Source of the DNA: Duganella sp. 1224
GTDB lineage: Bacteria > Pseudomonadota > Gammaproteobacteria > Burkholderiales > Burkholderiaceae_D
Length of the DNA: 64,000 nucleotides
Assembly (NCBI RefSeq): GCF_013408245.1
Contig: NZ_JACBYS010000001.1
Location: 1,488,001-1,552,000 of the forward strand
Reading direction: 5' to 3'
Shown here in pieces: positions 45,695 to 55,236 of the stretch. Within the stretch, counting starts at the first letter, position 1. Every line of letters starts with the position of its first letter. The notes beneath the pieces are model-generated. The model saw nothing but the letters and a program-made list of their open reading frames with translations, did no database searches and was not told the origin of the DNA. Made by a program: the position numbers and the translations under genes.

Positions 45695-47011
45695 TTGATC
45701 AACCACGCCGCCGATCTGCGCCAGCTGCCTCCCACCGCCGAGTTGCTGGTTGCCGGCGGCGATGACAGATTGACACTGGATGCGGCCAGCGGCCGCTCCC
45801 GCTACGGCTGCCAGCCAACACCGGAGCCCGATCTGGTGGCGCTGGGATCGGCCACCGCGTCGCCCATTTCCCCGTATGCCTATCACGCCGCCGACGCGCT
45901 GCGCGAGCGGTGCGCGCTGGCGCTGCGCTCGCAGCCGGCGCTGGTGGTGTACCGGCGCGCGCTGGCCGCCGTGCGACAACGTTTGTTGGCGTATTGCGGC
46001 TGCGCCGGCGACGACAGCCCGCTGCCGCTGCTGGCGCCATCCGGCACCGATCTGTTCACGCTGGCCGTCAATCTGCGCCAGCCGCAGTGCACCGTGATGA
46101 TCGACGGCGCGGAAACCGGCAGCGGTGTGCCGCTGGCCCTGCTCGGCCCGCGTCAGGGCGCGCCGTACCAGGTGGCGGTGCGGCACGCGGACGGCAGCCT
46201 GCGCGACCCGGCCAAGGTCGATGCCGACTATGCCGCCATCGTCGACGCGGCCGCGGAGCGCGGACAGCGCGTGCTGCTGGTGCTCACCGATGTCAGCAAG
46301 ACGGGCCTGATCGCGCCCTCCATCGCGTCGGTCCAGGCGCTGCGGGCGCGCTGGCCGGACCATCTGGACGTGATGGTGGATGCGTGCCAGTTCCGCATCG
46401 ACCCGGGCACAGTGCGCGCCTACCTGGCACAGGGCTACATGCTGGCGCTGACCGGTTCCAAGTTCATGACCGGCCCCACCTTCAGCGGCGCCCTGCTGCT
46501 GCCGCGCGCGATGGCGGCCAGCGCGGTCGACGCCGCCACCAGCCACAGCAACTTTGGCCTGCTGTTGCGCTGGGAAGCGGCGTTGACCGAGATGGAGCGC
46601 TACGCGGCCGTGCCGCAGGCGGCGCGCCTGCGGTGGACGACGCGTTTTGCCGACGCGGTGGCAGATGGCCTGGCGCGGCATCCGGCGTTGGCGCCGCTGC
46701 CGGTGCCCGCCATCGACCGCTCGGCATTGGGGCCGGCGGGCTGGGATGGCATGCAAACCATCTTCCCGTTCACGCTGCGCGGCGCCGATGGCCGCGTGTT
46801 GGACAGCAGCGAGGCGCGCCGCGTCTATCTTGAGTTGCAGCGGCCGGCCAGCGATGGTGATAGCGCCGGCCGCTATCAGCTCGGCCAGCCGGTGGCGGGC
46901 GGCGCGCTGCGCCTGTGCCTCAGCGCCCGCATGATCGCCGACCTGCACGAGGGCCGGCTGCCCGACATCGACCTGGCCGCGCCGCTGGCCCGCCTGGCCC
47001 GGCTTATTTGA
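45695..47011 (+). CDS. PLP-dependent class V-like protein of unknown substrate
   Basis: 438-aa pyridoxal-phosphate fold-type I protein. The cofactor site is seen as VDACQFR (Asp229, Gln231) and TGSKFMTG (Lys256, Schiff-base lysine), and APSGTDLFT near 115-123 would hold the phosphate. This resembles class V enzymes such as cysteine desulfurases, but I see no desulfurase cysteine loop. TTG at 45695 is the start, with no clear ribosome site, only nine bases after flaG; translation might depend on flaG. Its end overlaps the convergent GNAT gene by eight bases. Confidence 0.75.
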   Translation: MINHAADLRQLPPTAELLVAGGDDRLTLDAASGRSRYGCQPTPEPDLVALGSATASPISPYAYHAADALRERCALALRSQPALVVYRRALAAVRQRLLAYCGCAGDDSPLPLLAPSGTDLFTLAVNLRQPQCTVMIDGAETGSGVPLALLGPRQGAPYQVAVRHADGSLRDPAKVDADYAAIVDAAAERGQRVLLVLTDVSKTGLIAPSIASVQALRARWPDHLDVMVDACQFRIDPGTVRAYLAQGYMLALTGSKFMTGPTFSGALLLPRAMAASAVDAATSHSNFGLLLRWEAALTEMERYAAVPQAARLRWTTRFADAVADGLARHPALAPLPVPAIDRSALGPAGWDGMQTIFPFTLRGADGRVLDSSEARRVYLELQRPASDGDSAGRYQLGQPVAGGALRLCLSARMIADLHEGRLPDIDLAAPLARLARLI

Positions 47012-47432
47012 AGCTGCGCTGCATATTGATGTGGGCGATGCCTGCCTCGTAAAACTCCTCGCCCTCGATGGCAAAGCCGTGACGCTCGTAGAACGGCGCC
47101 GCGTGCGTCTGCGCGCTCAGCGCCACCAGCGCGTCGCCACGGGCGCGGGCCTGCGCCATCAGCGCCTGCAGCAGCTCGCCGCCGACGCCGCTGCCGCGCG
47201 CGATCTTGCGCACCGCCATGCGGCCGATGTGGCCGTCCGGCAGCAGGCGGCCGGTGCCGATCGGCGTGCCCTCGTCATCGTAGGCCACCGCGTGCAGGCA
47301 CAGCGCGTCCATGTTGTCCATCTCCAGCTCGGCCGGAACGCCCTGCTCCTCGACAAAGACTTCGGTACGGATGGCCTTGGCGTCGGCGCTCAACGTGCCC
47401 CAGTCTCCCAGTTTGATTTGGAACTTGCTCAT
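47004..47432 (-). CDS. GNAT family N-acetyltransferase (ElaA-like)
   Basis: 142-aa acetyltransferase. Visible GNAT parts: IRTEVFVEEQGVPAELEMDNMD at the front, a feature of the ElaA/YjcF group, then GTGRLLPDGHIGRMAVRKIARGSGVGGELL (acetyl-CoA loop) and APFYERHGFAIEGEEFYEAGIAHINM. The substrate is unknown. It is convergent with the PLP-fold gene (8-bp overlap) and precedes the SDR of the lipid operon on the same strand. Confidence 0.9.
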   Translation of the reverse strand: MSKFQIKLGDWGTLSADAKAIRTEVFVEEQGVPAELEMDNMDALCLHAVAYDDEGTPIGTGRLLPDGHIGRMAVRKIARGSGVGGELLQALMAQARARGDALVALSAQTHAAPFYERHGFAIEGEEFYEAGIAHINMQRSFK

Positions 47433-47468
47433 CGTATTTCCTTCTGACCAAAATACGATTGTCGCACG

Positions 47469-48389
47469 TCACCCCACCGGCTTGGAAGCACCCTGTATCT
47501 TGGCGCGCAACAGCTCGCGGATCTGCGGCGTGGCGGCGTACGGATCGGGCGGATTGGTGCCGGCCACCACGCTTTCCAGGTTGAGCCGCACGCCGGCCAG
47601 CGCGTCCGGATGCGAGTAAATGTAGAACTTGCCATCGGCGATGGCCTGGAACGTGATCTCCGCCACCTCGCCGGCCGACACCTTGCCGGACGACACCGCC
47701 TTGTCGGTCATGAACTGGGCCGCCATCTGGCTGGCGGTGGGCGCGGCGCTCATGCGCACGTCGTCCGGCCGGTTGCGGTGCGACTGGCTGATGCCGGTCG
47801 GCACAAAGTACGGGCACAGCACCGAGGCGCCGATCGGCGCGCCCACCAGTTGCAGGTCGTGGTACAGGGTTTCCGACAGCGACACCACCGCATGCTTGGA
47901 GACGTTGTAGACGCCCATCGCCGGCGCGTTTAGCAGCCCGGCCATCGAGGCGGTGTTGACGATGTGGCCTTCGAACGACGGGTCGCGCGCGGCGGCGTCC
48001 AGCATCAGCCTGGTGAAGATGCGCACGCCATGGATCACGCCCCAGACGTTGACGCCCATCACCCATTCCCAGTCGGCCTCGGTGTTTTCCCAGATCAGGC
48101 CGGCCGAGCCGACGCCGGCGTTGTTGAACACCAGATGCACCACGCCATATTCGGCCACGGCGGCATCGGCCAGCGCCTGCACCTGCTCGCCCTTGCGCAC
48201 ATCGCACAGCCGCGCGACCACGCTGGCGCCCTGTGCGCGCAGCTCGGTGGCGGCCTGCTCCAGCGCGTCGGCCTGCACGTCGGCCAGCACCAGCTTCATG
48301 CCCTCGCGCGCGGCGACGTTGGCGAATTGCCGCCCCAGCCCACTTGCGCCGCCGGTGATGACGGCCACTTTGTCACGGAATGTTTTCAT
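47469..48389 (-). CDS. SDR family oxidoreductase
   Basis: 306-aa short-chain dehydrogenase with the TGGASGLGRQFA cofactor motif (about 12-23), NNAGVGS, and the catalytic Ser-Tyr-Lys set in NTASMAG and YNVSKHAV. The C-terminal part is longer than a minimal SDR (GKFYIYSHPDALAGVRLNLESVV). Its start overlaps the stop of the CurA-like gene by four bases, making it the last gene of the lipid-catabolism operon. Substrate probably a lipid-derived alcohol or ketone, by context. Confidence 0.88.
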   Translation of the reverse strand: MKTFRDKVAVITGGASGLGRQFANVAAREGMKLVLADVQADALEQAATELRAQGASVVARLCDVRKGEQVQALADAAVAEYGVVHLVFNNAGVGSAGLIWENTEADWEWVMGVNVWGVIHGVRIFTRLMLDAAARDPSFEGHIVNTASMAGLLNAPAMGVYNVSKHAVVSLSETLYHDLQLVGAPIGASVLCPYFVPTGISQSHRNRPDDVRMSAAPTASQMAAQFMTDKAVSSGKVSAGEVAEITFQAIADGKFYIYSHPDALAGVRLNLESVVAGTNPPDPYAATPQIRELLRAKIQGASKPVG

Positions 48390-49390
48390 ATCAGCTTCAC
48401 CAGTTGTTTGCCAAAATTACGCCCTTGCAGCAGGCCCATGAACGCTTCCGGCGCGGCGGCCAGGCCGTCCGCCACCGATTCGCGGTATTTGATTTGACGA
48501 TTGGCGACCAGCACGGCCAGTTCCTGCAAGCCGTGCTGCCAGAATTCCATGTGCTCGGTGACGATGAAGCCGCGCACGGTCAGACGGTTCAGCAACAGCG
48601 CCCGCGCGTTCTTGATCGGCAGCTCGGCGCCGTTGTAGCCGGCGATCAGGCCGCACAGCGCGATGCGGGCGAAGGCGTTGGTGCGCGCCAGCGCCGCGTC
48701 CAGGCAGGCGCCGCCGACATTTTCGAAAATGGCGTCGATGCCGTCCGGCGTGGCGGCGGCCAGGTCGGCCTCCAGGTTGCCGGCCTTGTAGTCGACGCAG
48801 GCGTCGAAGCCCAGTTCATGGACCACGTAGGCGCACTTCTGCGGCCCGCCGGCGATGCCGACCACGCGGCAGCCGCGCAACCGCGCCAGCTGGCCGACCA
48901 CGCTGCCGACCGCGCCGCTGGCGGCCGACACCACCACTGTCTCGCCGGCCGCCGCCTCCATGATCTGGTTGAAGCCGTACCATGCGGCCATGCCGGGCAT
49001 GCCGACCACGCCAAGAAAGGCCGACAGCGGGATGCGCGTGGTATCGAGCTTGCGCAGCAGCACGCCGTCCGATACGCCCATCTCGGCCCAGCCCAGCATG
49101 CCGTTGACGTAGTCGCCGACCTGGAAGAAAGCGTTGCGCGAGGCCACCACCTGGCCGACGGTGCCGCCGATCATGGTCTCGTTGAGCGGCTGCGAACTGG
49201 CGTAGCTCTTGGCCGCGCTCATGCGGCCACGCATATACGGGTCCAGCGACAGGTAGTGGTTGCGAATCAGCACTTCGCCGTCGGCCAGTTGCGGCACGGC
49301 CACGGTCTCCAGGCGGAAGTTCTCCGGCTTGACCGGGCCGCGCGGCCGCTCGGCCAATACGATGCGCTGGTAAGTCTGGGGGATGCTCAT
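48386..49390 (-). CDS. NADP-dependent oxidoreductase, CurA/PTGR type (zinc-free MDR)
   Basis: 334-aa medium-chain reductase of the group that reduces alpha,beta-unsaturated ketones and aldehydes (CurA, leukotriene B4 12-hydroxydehydrogenase). Markers: SLDPYMRGRM, GGTVGQVVAS, GMPGMAAWYGF, VVSAASGAVGSVVGQLAR (NADPH-binding), and IFENVGG. The zinc-binding residues of alcohol dehydrogenases are lacking. Joined by ATGA overlaps to the SDR genes on both sides, so the three are one translational unit. Confidence 0.92.
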   Translation of the reverse strand: MSIPQTYQRIVLAERPRGPVKPENFRLETVAVPQLADGEVLIRNHYLSLDPYMRGRMSAAKSYASSQPLNETMIGGTVGQVVASRNAFFQVGDYVNGMLGWAEMGVSDGVLLRKLDTTRIPLSAFLGVVGMPGMAAWYGFNQIMEAAAGETVVVSAASGAVGSVVGQLARLRGCRVVGIAGGPQKCAYVVHELGFDACVDYKAGNLEADLAAATPDGIDAIFENVGGACLDAALARTNAFARIALCGLIAGYNGAELPIKNARALLLNRLTVRGFIVTEHMEFWQHGLQELAVLVANRQIKYRESVADGLAAAPEAFMGLLQGRNFGKQLVKLI

Positions 49391-50166
49391 ACCGCCGACA
49401 CGCCCCCGTCCACCGCCAGGATCTGGCCGGTGATGTGCTTGCCCGCGTCGGACGCGAACAGCACGGTGGCGCCCTTCAGGTCCTCGTCGTCGCCGAGGCG
49501 GTTCAGCGGGGCGTGGCCGGTCAGCTGGTCGCCCATGGCTGACAGCAGGCCCTTGGTCATCTTGGACGGGAAGAAGCCGGGCGCCAGCGCGTTGACGGTG
49601 ATGCCGAAGCGGCCCCACTCGCCGGCCAACGTGCGGGTGAAGTTGACCAGCGCGCCTTTCGAGGTGTTGTAGGCGATGGTCTGCATGGTGCCCGGCGGGT
49701 TGCCGGCCAGGCCGGCGATCGAGGCGATGTTGATGATGCGGCCCGACTGGCGCGGGATCATCGAGCGCTTGCCCACCAGTTGCGACACCACGAAGATGCT
49801 ACGGATGTTCAGGTCCATCACCTTGTCCCAGGCTTCGATCGGGTGGTCTTCGGCCGGCGCGCCCCAGCTGGCGCCGGCGTTGTTGATGAGGATGTCGATG
49901 TGGCCGAGGTGGCCGATGGCAGCGTCCACCAGCGCCTCGGCCTGCGCGTCCTGCGACAGGTCGGCGGCGACAGCGTGGGCGGTGATGCCGCGCTGGGTCA
50001 GGAAGCCGACCGCTTCATCCAGTTCGGCCTGCTTGCGGGCCGAGATCACGACCGTGGCGCCCTGCTCGCCCAGCGCCAGCGCCATCTGCAAGCCGAGGCC
50101 GCGCGAGCCGCCGGTGACCAGCGCGGTCTTGCCGGCCAGCGAAAACAGTTCTTGGGTAGTGCGCAT
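49387..50166 (-). CDS. SDR family oxidoreductase
   Basis: 259-aa short-chain dehydrogenase with TGGSRGLGLQMA (cofactor), NNAGASWG, the catalytic set in NIASIAG and YNTSKGALVNF, and a GQILAVDGGVSAV tail. This is the classic shape of 3-oxoacyl or 3-hydroxyacyl reductases. AAGGAGA sits five bases upstream of the ATG at 50166. It overlaps the CurA-like gene by four bases. A 129-bp gap with repeats separates it from the acyl-CoA dehydrogenase gene upstream. Confidence 0.9.
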   Translation of the reverse strand: MRTTQELFSLAGKTALVTGGSRGLGLQMALALGEQGATVVISARKQAELDEAVGFLTQRGITAHAVAADLSQDAQAEALVDAAIGHLGHIDILINNAGASWGAPAEDHPIEAWDKVMDLNIRSIFVVSQLVGKRSMIPRQSGRIINIASIAGLAGNPPGTMQTIAYNTSKGALVNFTRTLAGEWGRFGITVNALAPGFFPSKMTKGLLSAMGDQLTGHAPLNRLGDDEDLKGATVLFASDAGKHITGQILAVDGGVSAV

Positions 50167-50193
50167 CAAAGTCTCCTTTCTTGCCCAGCGTCG

Positions 50194-50294
50194 CCGGCGA
50201 AAGCCGGGGTCCGTGCTGAGCATCTGCTCTATGGGTTCCGGCCTGCGCCGGAACGACGGGGTTGACGTGGCGAACGCCGGGGCCCATGCTGAGC
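50194..50294. repeat. intergenic repeat element with two hairpins, inside the lipid operon
   Basis: First hairpin: CCGGC, GAAA loop, GCCGG (50194-50207). Second: GTTCCGGC, CTGC, GCCGGAAC (50235-50254), a perfect 8-base stem. A 19-base near-direct repeat (GCCGGGGYCCRTGCTGAGC) occurs at 50203-50221 and 50276-50294. Probably a REP/MITE-like element; it may stabilise or partly end the transcript between the acyl-CoA dehydrogenase and SDR genes. Confidence 0.65.
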
Positions 50295-50295
50295 T

Positions 50296-52137
50296 TTAAA
50301 ACCACGCGTCCTGCATATCAAGCGTGGTGGTGTCTATGCTGGCCAGCAAATCCAGCTGCGGCCCCACTTTCGGCAACTCCCACTGGAAGAAATACCGGCA
50401 GGCCTGCAGCTTGCCGCGGTAAAAATCGGTATCGCCGCCGGCCAGCGAGGCCGCCGCCAGCAAGCCCTGCTGCAGCCAGATCCAGGCGACCACCACATGG
50501 CCGACCGCTTCCAGATACAGGCTGGCGTTGGCCAGCGTCTTGTTCAAATCGCCGACAGCATACAGCTTCTGCGTCACTTGTTCCACGCCCTGCCACGCCT
50601 GCTCCAGCGCATCGGCATGCGCCAGCAGCGCGACGCTGATGGTGGCCAGGCCCGGACCAAACGCATCCGGCGCGCCGACGCTGCCGCGCACCTTGCGCAC
50701 GGTCTTGCGCAACTCGCTGCCAAAGGCGCGGAACAACGCGCCGTCCTGCAGCGTGACCTTGCGGCCCAGCAGGTCCAGCCCGTGGATGCCGTGCGTGCCC
50801 TCGTGGATGGCGTTCAGCCGGTTGTCGCGATAAAACTGCTCGACATTGTACTCGCGCGTGTAGCCGTAGCCGCCGTGTACCTGGATGGCCAGGCTGTTGG
50901 CCTCCACGCACCACTGCGACGGCCACGACTTGGTGATCGGCGTCAGGAAATCCAGCAGCCGCGCCGCGTGTTCGCGCGCCTCCGGCGCCTCGGCCGTGTT
51001 CTGCTCGTCGACCAGGCGGGCGCTGTACAGCACCAGTCCCAGCCCGCCCTCCACGTACGCCTTCTGCGCCAGCAGCATGCGCTTGACGTCGGTGTGCTGG
51101 ATGATCGGCAGTTGCGGCTGCGACGCGTCCTTCTGCGCCGGGTGACGGCCTTGCGGACGGTTGCGCGCATAGTCCAGCGCATGCAGGTAGCCGGTGTAGC
51201 CCAGCACCGCCGCGCCCAGGCCGACGCCGATGCGCGCCTCGTTCATCATGTGGAACATATTGGCCAGCCCGTGGTGCGGCTTGCCGACCAGGTAGCCGAT
51301 GGCGCCGCCCTGCTCGCCAAAGTTGAGCAGGCAGTTGGTGGTGCCGCGATTGCCCATCTTGTGGTTGAGCCCGGCCAGCGTGACGTCGTTGCGCGCGCCC
51401 AGGCTGCCATCCGCGTTGACCAGGAACTTGGGCACGATGAACAGCGAAATGCCTTTGACGCCAGGGATCAGCTTGCCATCCTCGCCGGGAATCTTGGCCA
51501 GCACCAGGTGGATGATGTTTTCCGCCAGCTCGTGCTCGCCGGCGGAAATCCACATCTTGTTGCCGGTGAGGCGGTACTGGCCGTCGCCGTCCGGCACCGC
51601 GCGCGTGGTGATGTCCGACAGGCTGGAGCCGGCCTGCGGCTCGGACAGGCACATGGTGCCAAAGAAGCGTCCGGCCAGCATCGGGTTGACGAAGCGCTCG
51701 ATCTGGTCCGGCGAGGCGCACTTGAGCAAGGTGTTGGCGTTGCTCATTGTCAGGAAGGTGTAGGCCGAGGTGCTGACGTTGGCGGCCGTGAAATAGGCCG
51801 CCAGCGCCTTCTCGACCACCACCGGCAGCTGCATGCCGCCACGGTCGTAGTCCTGCCCGGCGGCCATCAGGCCGGCCAGCGAGAACGCCTCCAGCGCCGC
51901 CTTGACCTCGGGGATGATGCGCACCTTGCCGTCCACCACCTGCGGCTCGTTGCTGTCGGCCTTCTTGTTGTGCGTGGCGAACAGGTCGGTGGCCAGCCGC
52001 TCGGCGGTGTCGAGCGCGGCGTCGAAGGTTTCGCGGTTGTGGTCCTCGAAGCGGGCACGGCGCGTCAACGCTTCCGCCTCCAGCCATTCGTACAACATGA
52101 AGGACAAGTCGCGGCGCGACAGAATGGTCGAGCGCAT
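50296..52137 (-). CDS. acyl-CoA dehydrogenase with C-terminal extension
   Basis: 613-aa flavoprotein catalysing the first step of beta-oxidation, passing electrons to ETF. Seen: MCLSEPQAGSSLSDITTRA (FAD/substrate site), YRLTGNKMWISAGEHEL, the EARIGVGLGAAVLGY helix, and VHGGYGYTREY. The expected base Glu is in AIHEGTHGIHGLDLLGRK, the setting used by long-chain and related members. The last 130 residues are the extra C-terminal domain common in betaproteobacterial members. The ATG at 52137 (MRSTILSRRDLSFMLYEWL) matches the family start. It lies five bases after the thiolase gene. Confidence 0.93.
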   Translation of the reverse strand: MRSTILSRRDLSFMLYEWLEAEALTRRARFEDHNRETFDAALDTAERLATDLFATHNKKADSNEPQVVDGKVRIIPEVKAALEAFSLAGLMAAGQDYDRGGMQLPVVVEKALAAYFTAANVSTSAYTFLTMSNANTLLKCASPDQIERFVNPMLAGRFFGTMCLSEPQAGSSLSDITTRAVPDGDGQYRLTGNKMWISAGEHELAENIIHLVLAKIPGEDGKLIPGVKGISLFIVPKFLVNADGSLGARNDVTLAGLNHKMGNRGTTNCLLNFGEQGGAIGYLVGKPHHGLANMFHMMNEARIGVGLGAAVLGYTGYLHALDYARNRPQGRHPAQKDASQPQLPIIQHTDVKRMLLAQKAYVEGGLGLVLYSARLVDEQNTAEAPEAREHAARLLDFLTPITKSWPSQWCVEANSLAIQVHGGYGYTREYNVEQFYRDNRLNAIHEGTHGIHGLDLLGRKVTLQDGALFRAFGSELRKTVRKVRGSVGAPDAFGPGLATISVALLAHADALEQAWQGVEQVTQKLYAVGDLNKTLANASLYLEAVGHVVVAWIWLQQGLLAAASLAGGDTDFYRGKLQACRYFFQWELPKVGPQLDLLASIDTTTLDMQDAWF

Positions 52138-52142
52138 GGCGC

Positions 52143-53321
52143 TTACACCACTTCGAACAGGCCCGCCGCTCCCTGGCCGCCACCGATGCACATGGTGACC
52201 ACCACGTATTTGACGCCGCGGCGCTTGCCCTCGATCAGCGCATGGCCGACCAGGCGCGCGCCCGACACGCCGTACGGGTGACCGACCGCGATGGCGCCGC
52301 CGTTGACGTTGAGGCGGTCCATCGGAATGCCCAGCTTGTCCGCGCAGTACAGCACCTGCACGGCAAACGCCTCGTTCAGTTCCCACAGGCCGATATCCTC
52401 GACCTTCAGGCCGGCCTTCTTCAGCAGCTTGGGCACGGCGAACACCGGGCCGATGCCCATCTCGTCCGGCTCGCAGCCGGCCACGGCAAAGCCGCGGAAC
52501 ACGCCCAGCGGCTGCAAGCCCTTGGCGGCGGCGGTCTGGGCGTTCATGACGATGGCCATCGAGGCGCCATCGGAGAACTGGCTGGCGTTGCCAGCGCTGA
52601 TGACGCCGCCCGGCATCGCGGTGCGGATCTTGGACACGCCCTCGTAGGTGGTGTCGGCGCGGATGCCTTCGTCGGCGGAAATGGTTACTTCGCGCGACAG
52701 CAGTTGCCCGCTGGCCTTGTCGGCCACACCCATCACGGTGGTCATCGGGACGATTTCGGCGTCGAACAGGCCGGCGGCCTGGGCGGCGGCGGCGCGCTGC
52801 TGGCTCTGCACGCCGTATTCATCCTGGCGCTCGCGGCTGATGTCGTAGCGCTTGGCCACGGTTTCGGCGGTTTGCAGCATTGGCCAGTAGATTTCCGGCT
52901 TGTTTTTCGACAGCCAGACTTCCTTGTACATGTGCATATTCATTTCCTGCTGCACGCAGGAGATCGACTCGACGCCGCCGGCCGCGAAAATGTCGCCCTC
53001 GCCAGCGATGATGCGCTGCGCCGCCATGGCGATGGTCTGCAGGCCGGACGAGCAGAAGCGGTTGATGGTGACGCCGGCGGTGGTCACCGGGCAGCCGGCG
53101 CGGAGAGCGATCTGGCGCGCGATGTTGCCGCCGGTGGCGCCCTCCGGGTTGGCACAGCCGGCCAGCACGTCCTCCACCTCGCCGGACTCCAGCTGGGCGC
53201 GCTGGATGGCGGCTTGCAGGACGTGACCGCCCAGCGTGGCGCCGTGCGTCATGTTGAACGCGCCTTTCCAGGATTTCGCCAGACCCGTGCGGGCGGTAGA
53301 AACAATGACGGCATCGATCAT
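52143..53321 (-). CDS. acetyl-CoA C-acyltransferase (thiolase)
   Basis: 392-aa thiolase of beta-oxidation. The acyl-accepting Cys90 is in [15 protein letters not shown]; the other active-site parts are [20 protein letters not shown] (His) and [14 protein letters not shown] (second Cys). [10 protein letters not shown] is also typical. ATAGGAGA sits seven bases before the ATG at 53321. It opens the operon thiolase, acyl-CoA dehydrogenase, SDR, CurA-like, SDR. The promoter region holds a palindromic site shared with the FadB-like gene. Confidence 0.95.
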   Translation of the reverse strand: MIDAVIVSTARTGLAKSWKGAFNMTHGATLGGHVLQAAIQRAQLESGEVEDVLAGCANPEGATGGNIARQIALRAGCPVTTAGVTINRFCSSGLQTIAMAAQRIIAGEGDIFAAGGVESISCVQQEMNMHMYKEVWLSKNKPEIYWPMLQTAETVAKRYDISRERQDEYGVQSQQRAAAAQAAGLFDAEIVPMTTVMGVADKASGQLLSREVTISADEGIRADTTYEGVSKIRTAMPGGVISAGNASQFSDGASMAIVMNAQTAAAKGLQPLGVFRGFAVAGCEPDEMGIGPVFAVPKLLKKAGLKVEDIGLWELNEAFAVQVLYCADKLGIPMDRLNVNGGAIAVGHPYGVSGARLVGHALIEGKRRGVKYVVVTMCIGGGQGAAGLFEVV

Positions 53322-53355
53322 GAGAGTCTCCTATAGTGTATGTGTTATGCAACCC

Positions 53356-53361
53356 AGAATA
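53356..53361 (-). promoter_or_regulatory. -10-like hexamer of the thiolase operon
   Basis: TATTCT on the minus strand, 35 bases before the thiolase ATG. The shared palindromic site begins ten bases farther upstream and would cover the -35 region. Confidence 0.4.
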
Positions 53362-53370
53362 GCACAGTTT

Positions 53371-53384
53371 TAGTACGGTCGTTC
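53371..53384. promoter_or_regulatory. putative operator, copy 1 (beta-oxidation genes)
   Basis: Read on the minus strand GAACGACCGTACTA, with a palindromic core ACG-AC-CGT. Thirteen of 14 bases match the site at 61091. It lies 50 bases before the thiolase start, over the likely -35 region, and 138 bases before the divergent transporter gene. TetR-type repressors of fatty-acid genes use sites of this general shape; the regulator is not in the window. Confidence 0.5.
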
Positions 53385-53522
53385 GCAAATATTTTTGTAA
53401 GTTTGGCGTAAGTTTGGAGCAAGCATCGCGTAAGGTTAGGCGCCCACACTCGGATCAAGCTGACGAAGTACTAACTATCTCAGCCGGGGACAAAACATCC
53501 TAAAAATCAAAGGAGACACATC

Positions 53523-55220
53523 ATGGCAAATACCGGGACTGCGGACAGCCGCAACCTACCCAAGCAAGCCACGCCGATCACGGCCGAAGAACGCAAGGTG
53601 ATTTTTGCGTCCTCGCTCGGCACCGTGTTCGAGTGGTACGACTTTTACCTGTACGGCTCGCTGGCATCGATCATCGCCAAGCAGTTCTTCATCGGCGACC
53701 CGACCACCACCTTCATCTTCGCGCTGCTGGCGTTTGCGGCCGGCTTCATCGTGCGGCCGTTCGGCGCCGTCGTGTTCGGCCGGCTGGGCGACATGGTCGG
53801 CCGTAAATACACCTTCCTGATCACCATCCTGATCATGGGCGCGTCCACCTTTATCGTTGGCCTGCTGCCGGGCTACGCGGCGATCGGTATCGCGGCGCCG
53901 ATCATCCTGGTGGCGCTGCGGATTCTGCAGGGTCTGGCGCTGGGCGGCGAATACGGCGGCGCGGCCACCTACGTGGCCGAACACGCGCCGGCGCACAAGC
54001 GCGGCGCCTTCACCGCCTGGATCCAGACCACCGCGACCATGGGCCTGTTCCTGTCGCTGATGGTGATCCTGGGCACCCGCACCGCAGTCGGCGAAGAGGC
54101 TTTCAACGCCTGGGGCTGGCGCGTGCCGTTCCTGGTGTCGGTGCTGCTGCTGGGGATCTCGGTGTGGATCCGCATGTCGATGAATGAATCGCCGGCCTTC
54201 GCCAAGATGAAATCCGAGGGCAAGACCTCGAAGGCGCCGCTGAGCGAAGCCTTCGGTCAATGGAAAAACCTGAAAGTGGTGATCCTGGCGCTGATTGGCC
54301 TGACCATGGGCCAGGCGGTGGTGTGGTACACCGGCCAGTTCTACGCGCTGTTCTTCATGACCGAGGTGCTGAAGATCGATCTGGCCAGCGCCAACGTGAT
54401 GACCGCGCTGTCGCTGGCGCTGGCCACGCCGTTCTTCATCTTCTTCGGCATGCTGTCGGATAAGATCGGCCGCAAATGGATCATCCTGGGCGGCTGCATC
54501 CTGGCGGCGGCGACCTACTTCCCGCTGTTCGGCGCCCTGACCCACTACGGCAATCCGCAGCTGGAAACCGCGCTGAAAAATTCGCCGGTGGTGGTGGTGG
54601 CCGATCCGGCCACCTGCCACTTCCAGTTCAACCCGACCGGCCAGAAGAAATTCCCGTCGTCGTGCGACATCGCCACCAGCATGCTGTCGAAGGCCTCGGT
54701 CAACTACACCACGCAGGACGCGCCCGCTGGCAGCGTGGCCAAGATCAAGGTCGGCGACAAGGAAATCACCTCGTTCAACGCGGTCATGACGGCCGACGGC
54801 CTGAACTTCGACAAAGCCTCCAAGGACACCGAAGCGGCGCTGAAGAAGGAAGTTGGCGCCGCCGTCAAGGCCGCCGGCTACCCGGCCAAGGCGGACGAGT
54901 CGCAGATCAACAAGCCGATGATGGTGCTGATCCTGTTCATCCTGGTGCTGTACGTGACCATGGTGTACGGCCCGATCGCCGCCATGCTGGTGGAGATGTT
55001 CCCGACCCGCATCCGCTACACCTCGATGTCGCTGCCGTACCACATCGGCAACGGCTGGTTCGGCGGCCTGCTGCCGACCATCTCGTTCGCGCTGGTGGCG
55101 TTCAAGGGCGACATCTACTACGGCCTGTGGTACCCGATCGTGATTGCCCTGATCACCGTGGTGATCGGCGCGCTGTTCGTCGGCGAAACCAAGGACAACA
55201 ACATCTACGCGTCGGACTGA
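53523..55220 (+). CDS. MFS transporter, metabolite:H+ symporter (ProP/MHS) type, with large periplasmic loop
   Basis: 565-aa inner-membrane symporter. Start of the family: SLGTVFEWYDFYLYGSLASII; then RPFGAVVFGRLGDMVGRKYTF (loop 2-3 motif), LQGLALGGEYGGAATYVAEHAP, and GMLSDKIGRKWII. Between the ninth and tenth membrane segments is an insert of about 125 residues (341-465) with two cysteines (365, 381) and many lysines, on the periplasmic side by topology. AAAGGAGA precedes the ATG. Substrate is probably a carboxylate or betaine, by family. It is divergent from the thiolase operon and ends at a strong terminator. Confidence 0.92.
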   Translation: MANTGTADSRNLPKQATPITAEERKVIFASSLGTVFEWYDFYLYGSLASIIAKQFFIGDPTTTFIFALLAFAAGFIVRPFGAVVFGRLGDMVGRKYTFLITILIMGASTFIVGLLPGYAAIGIAAPIILVALRILQGLALGGEYGGAATYVAEHAPAHKRGAFTAWIQTTATMGLFLSLMVILGTRTAVGEEAFNAWGWRVPFLVSVLLLGISVWIRMSMNESPAFAKMKSEGKTSKAPLSEAFGQWKNLKVVILALIGLTMGQAVVWYTGQFYALFFMTEVLKIDLASANVMTALSLALATPFFIFFGMLSDKIGRKWIILGGCILAAATYFPLFGALTHYGNPQLETALKNSPVVVVADPATCHFQFNPTGQKKFPSSCDIATSMLSKASVNYTTQDAPAGSVAKIKVGDKEITSFNAVMTADGLNFDKASKDTEAALKKEVGAAVKAAGYPAKADESQINKPMMVLILFILVLYVTMVYGPIAAMLVEMFPTRIRYTSMSLPYHIGNGWFGGLLPTISFALVAFKGDIYYGLWYPIVIALITVVIGALFVGETKDNNIYASD

Positions 55221-55236
55221 CGCCGGCCCGCGCCGC

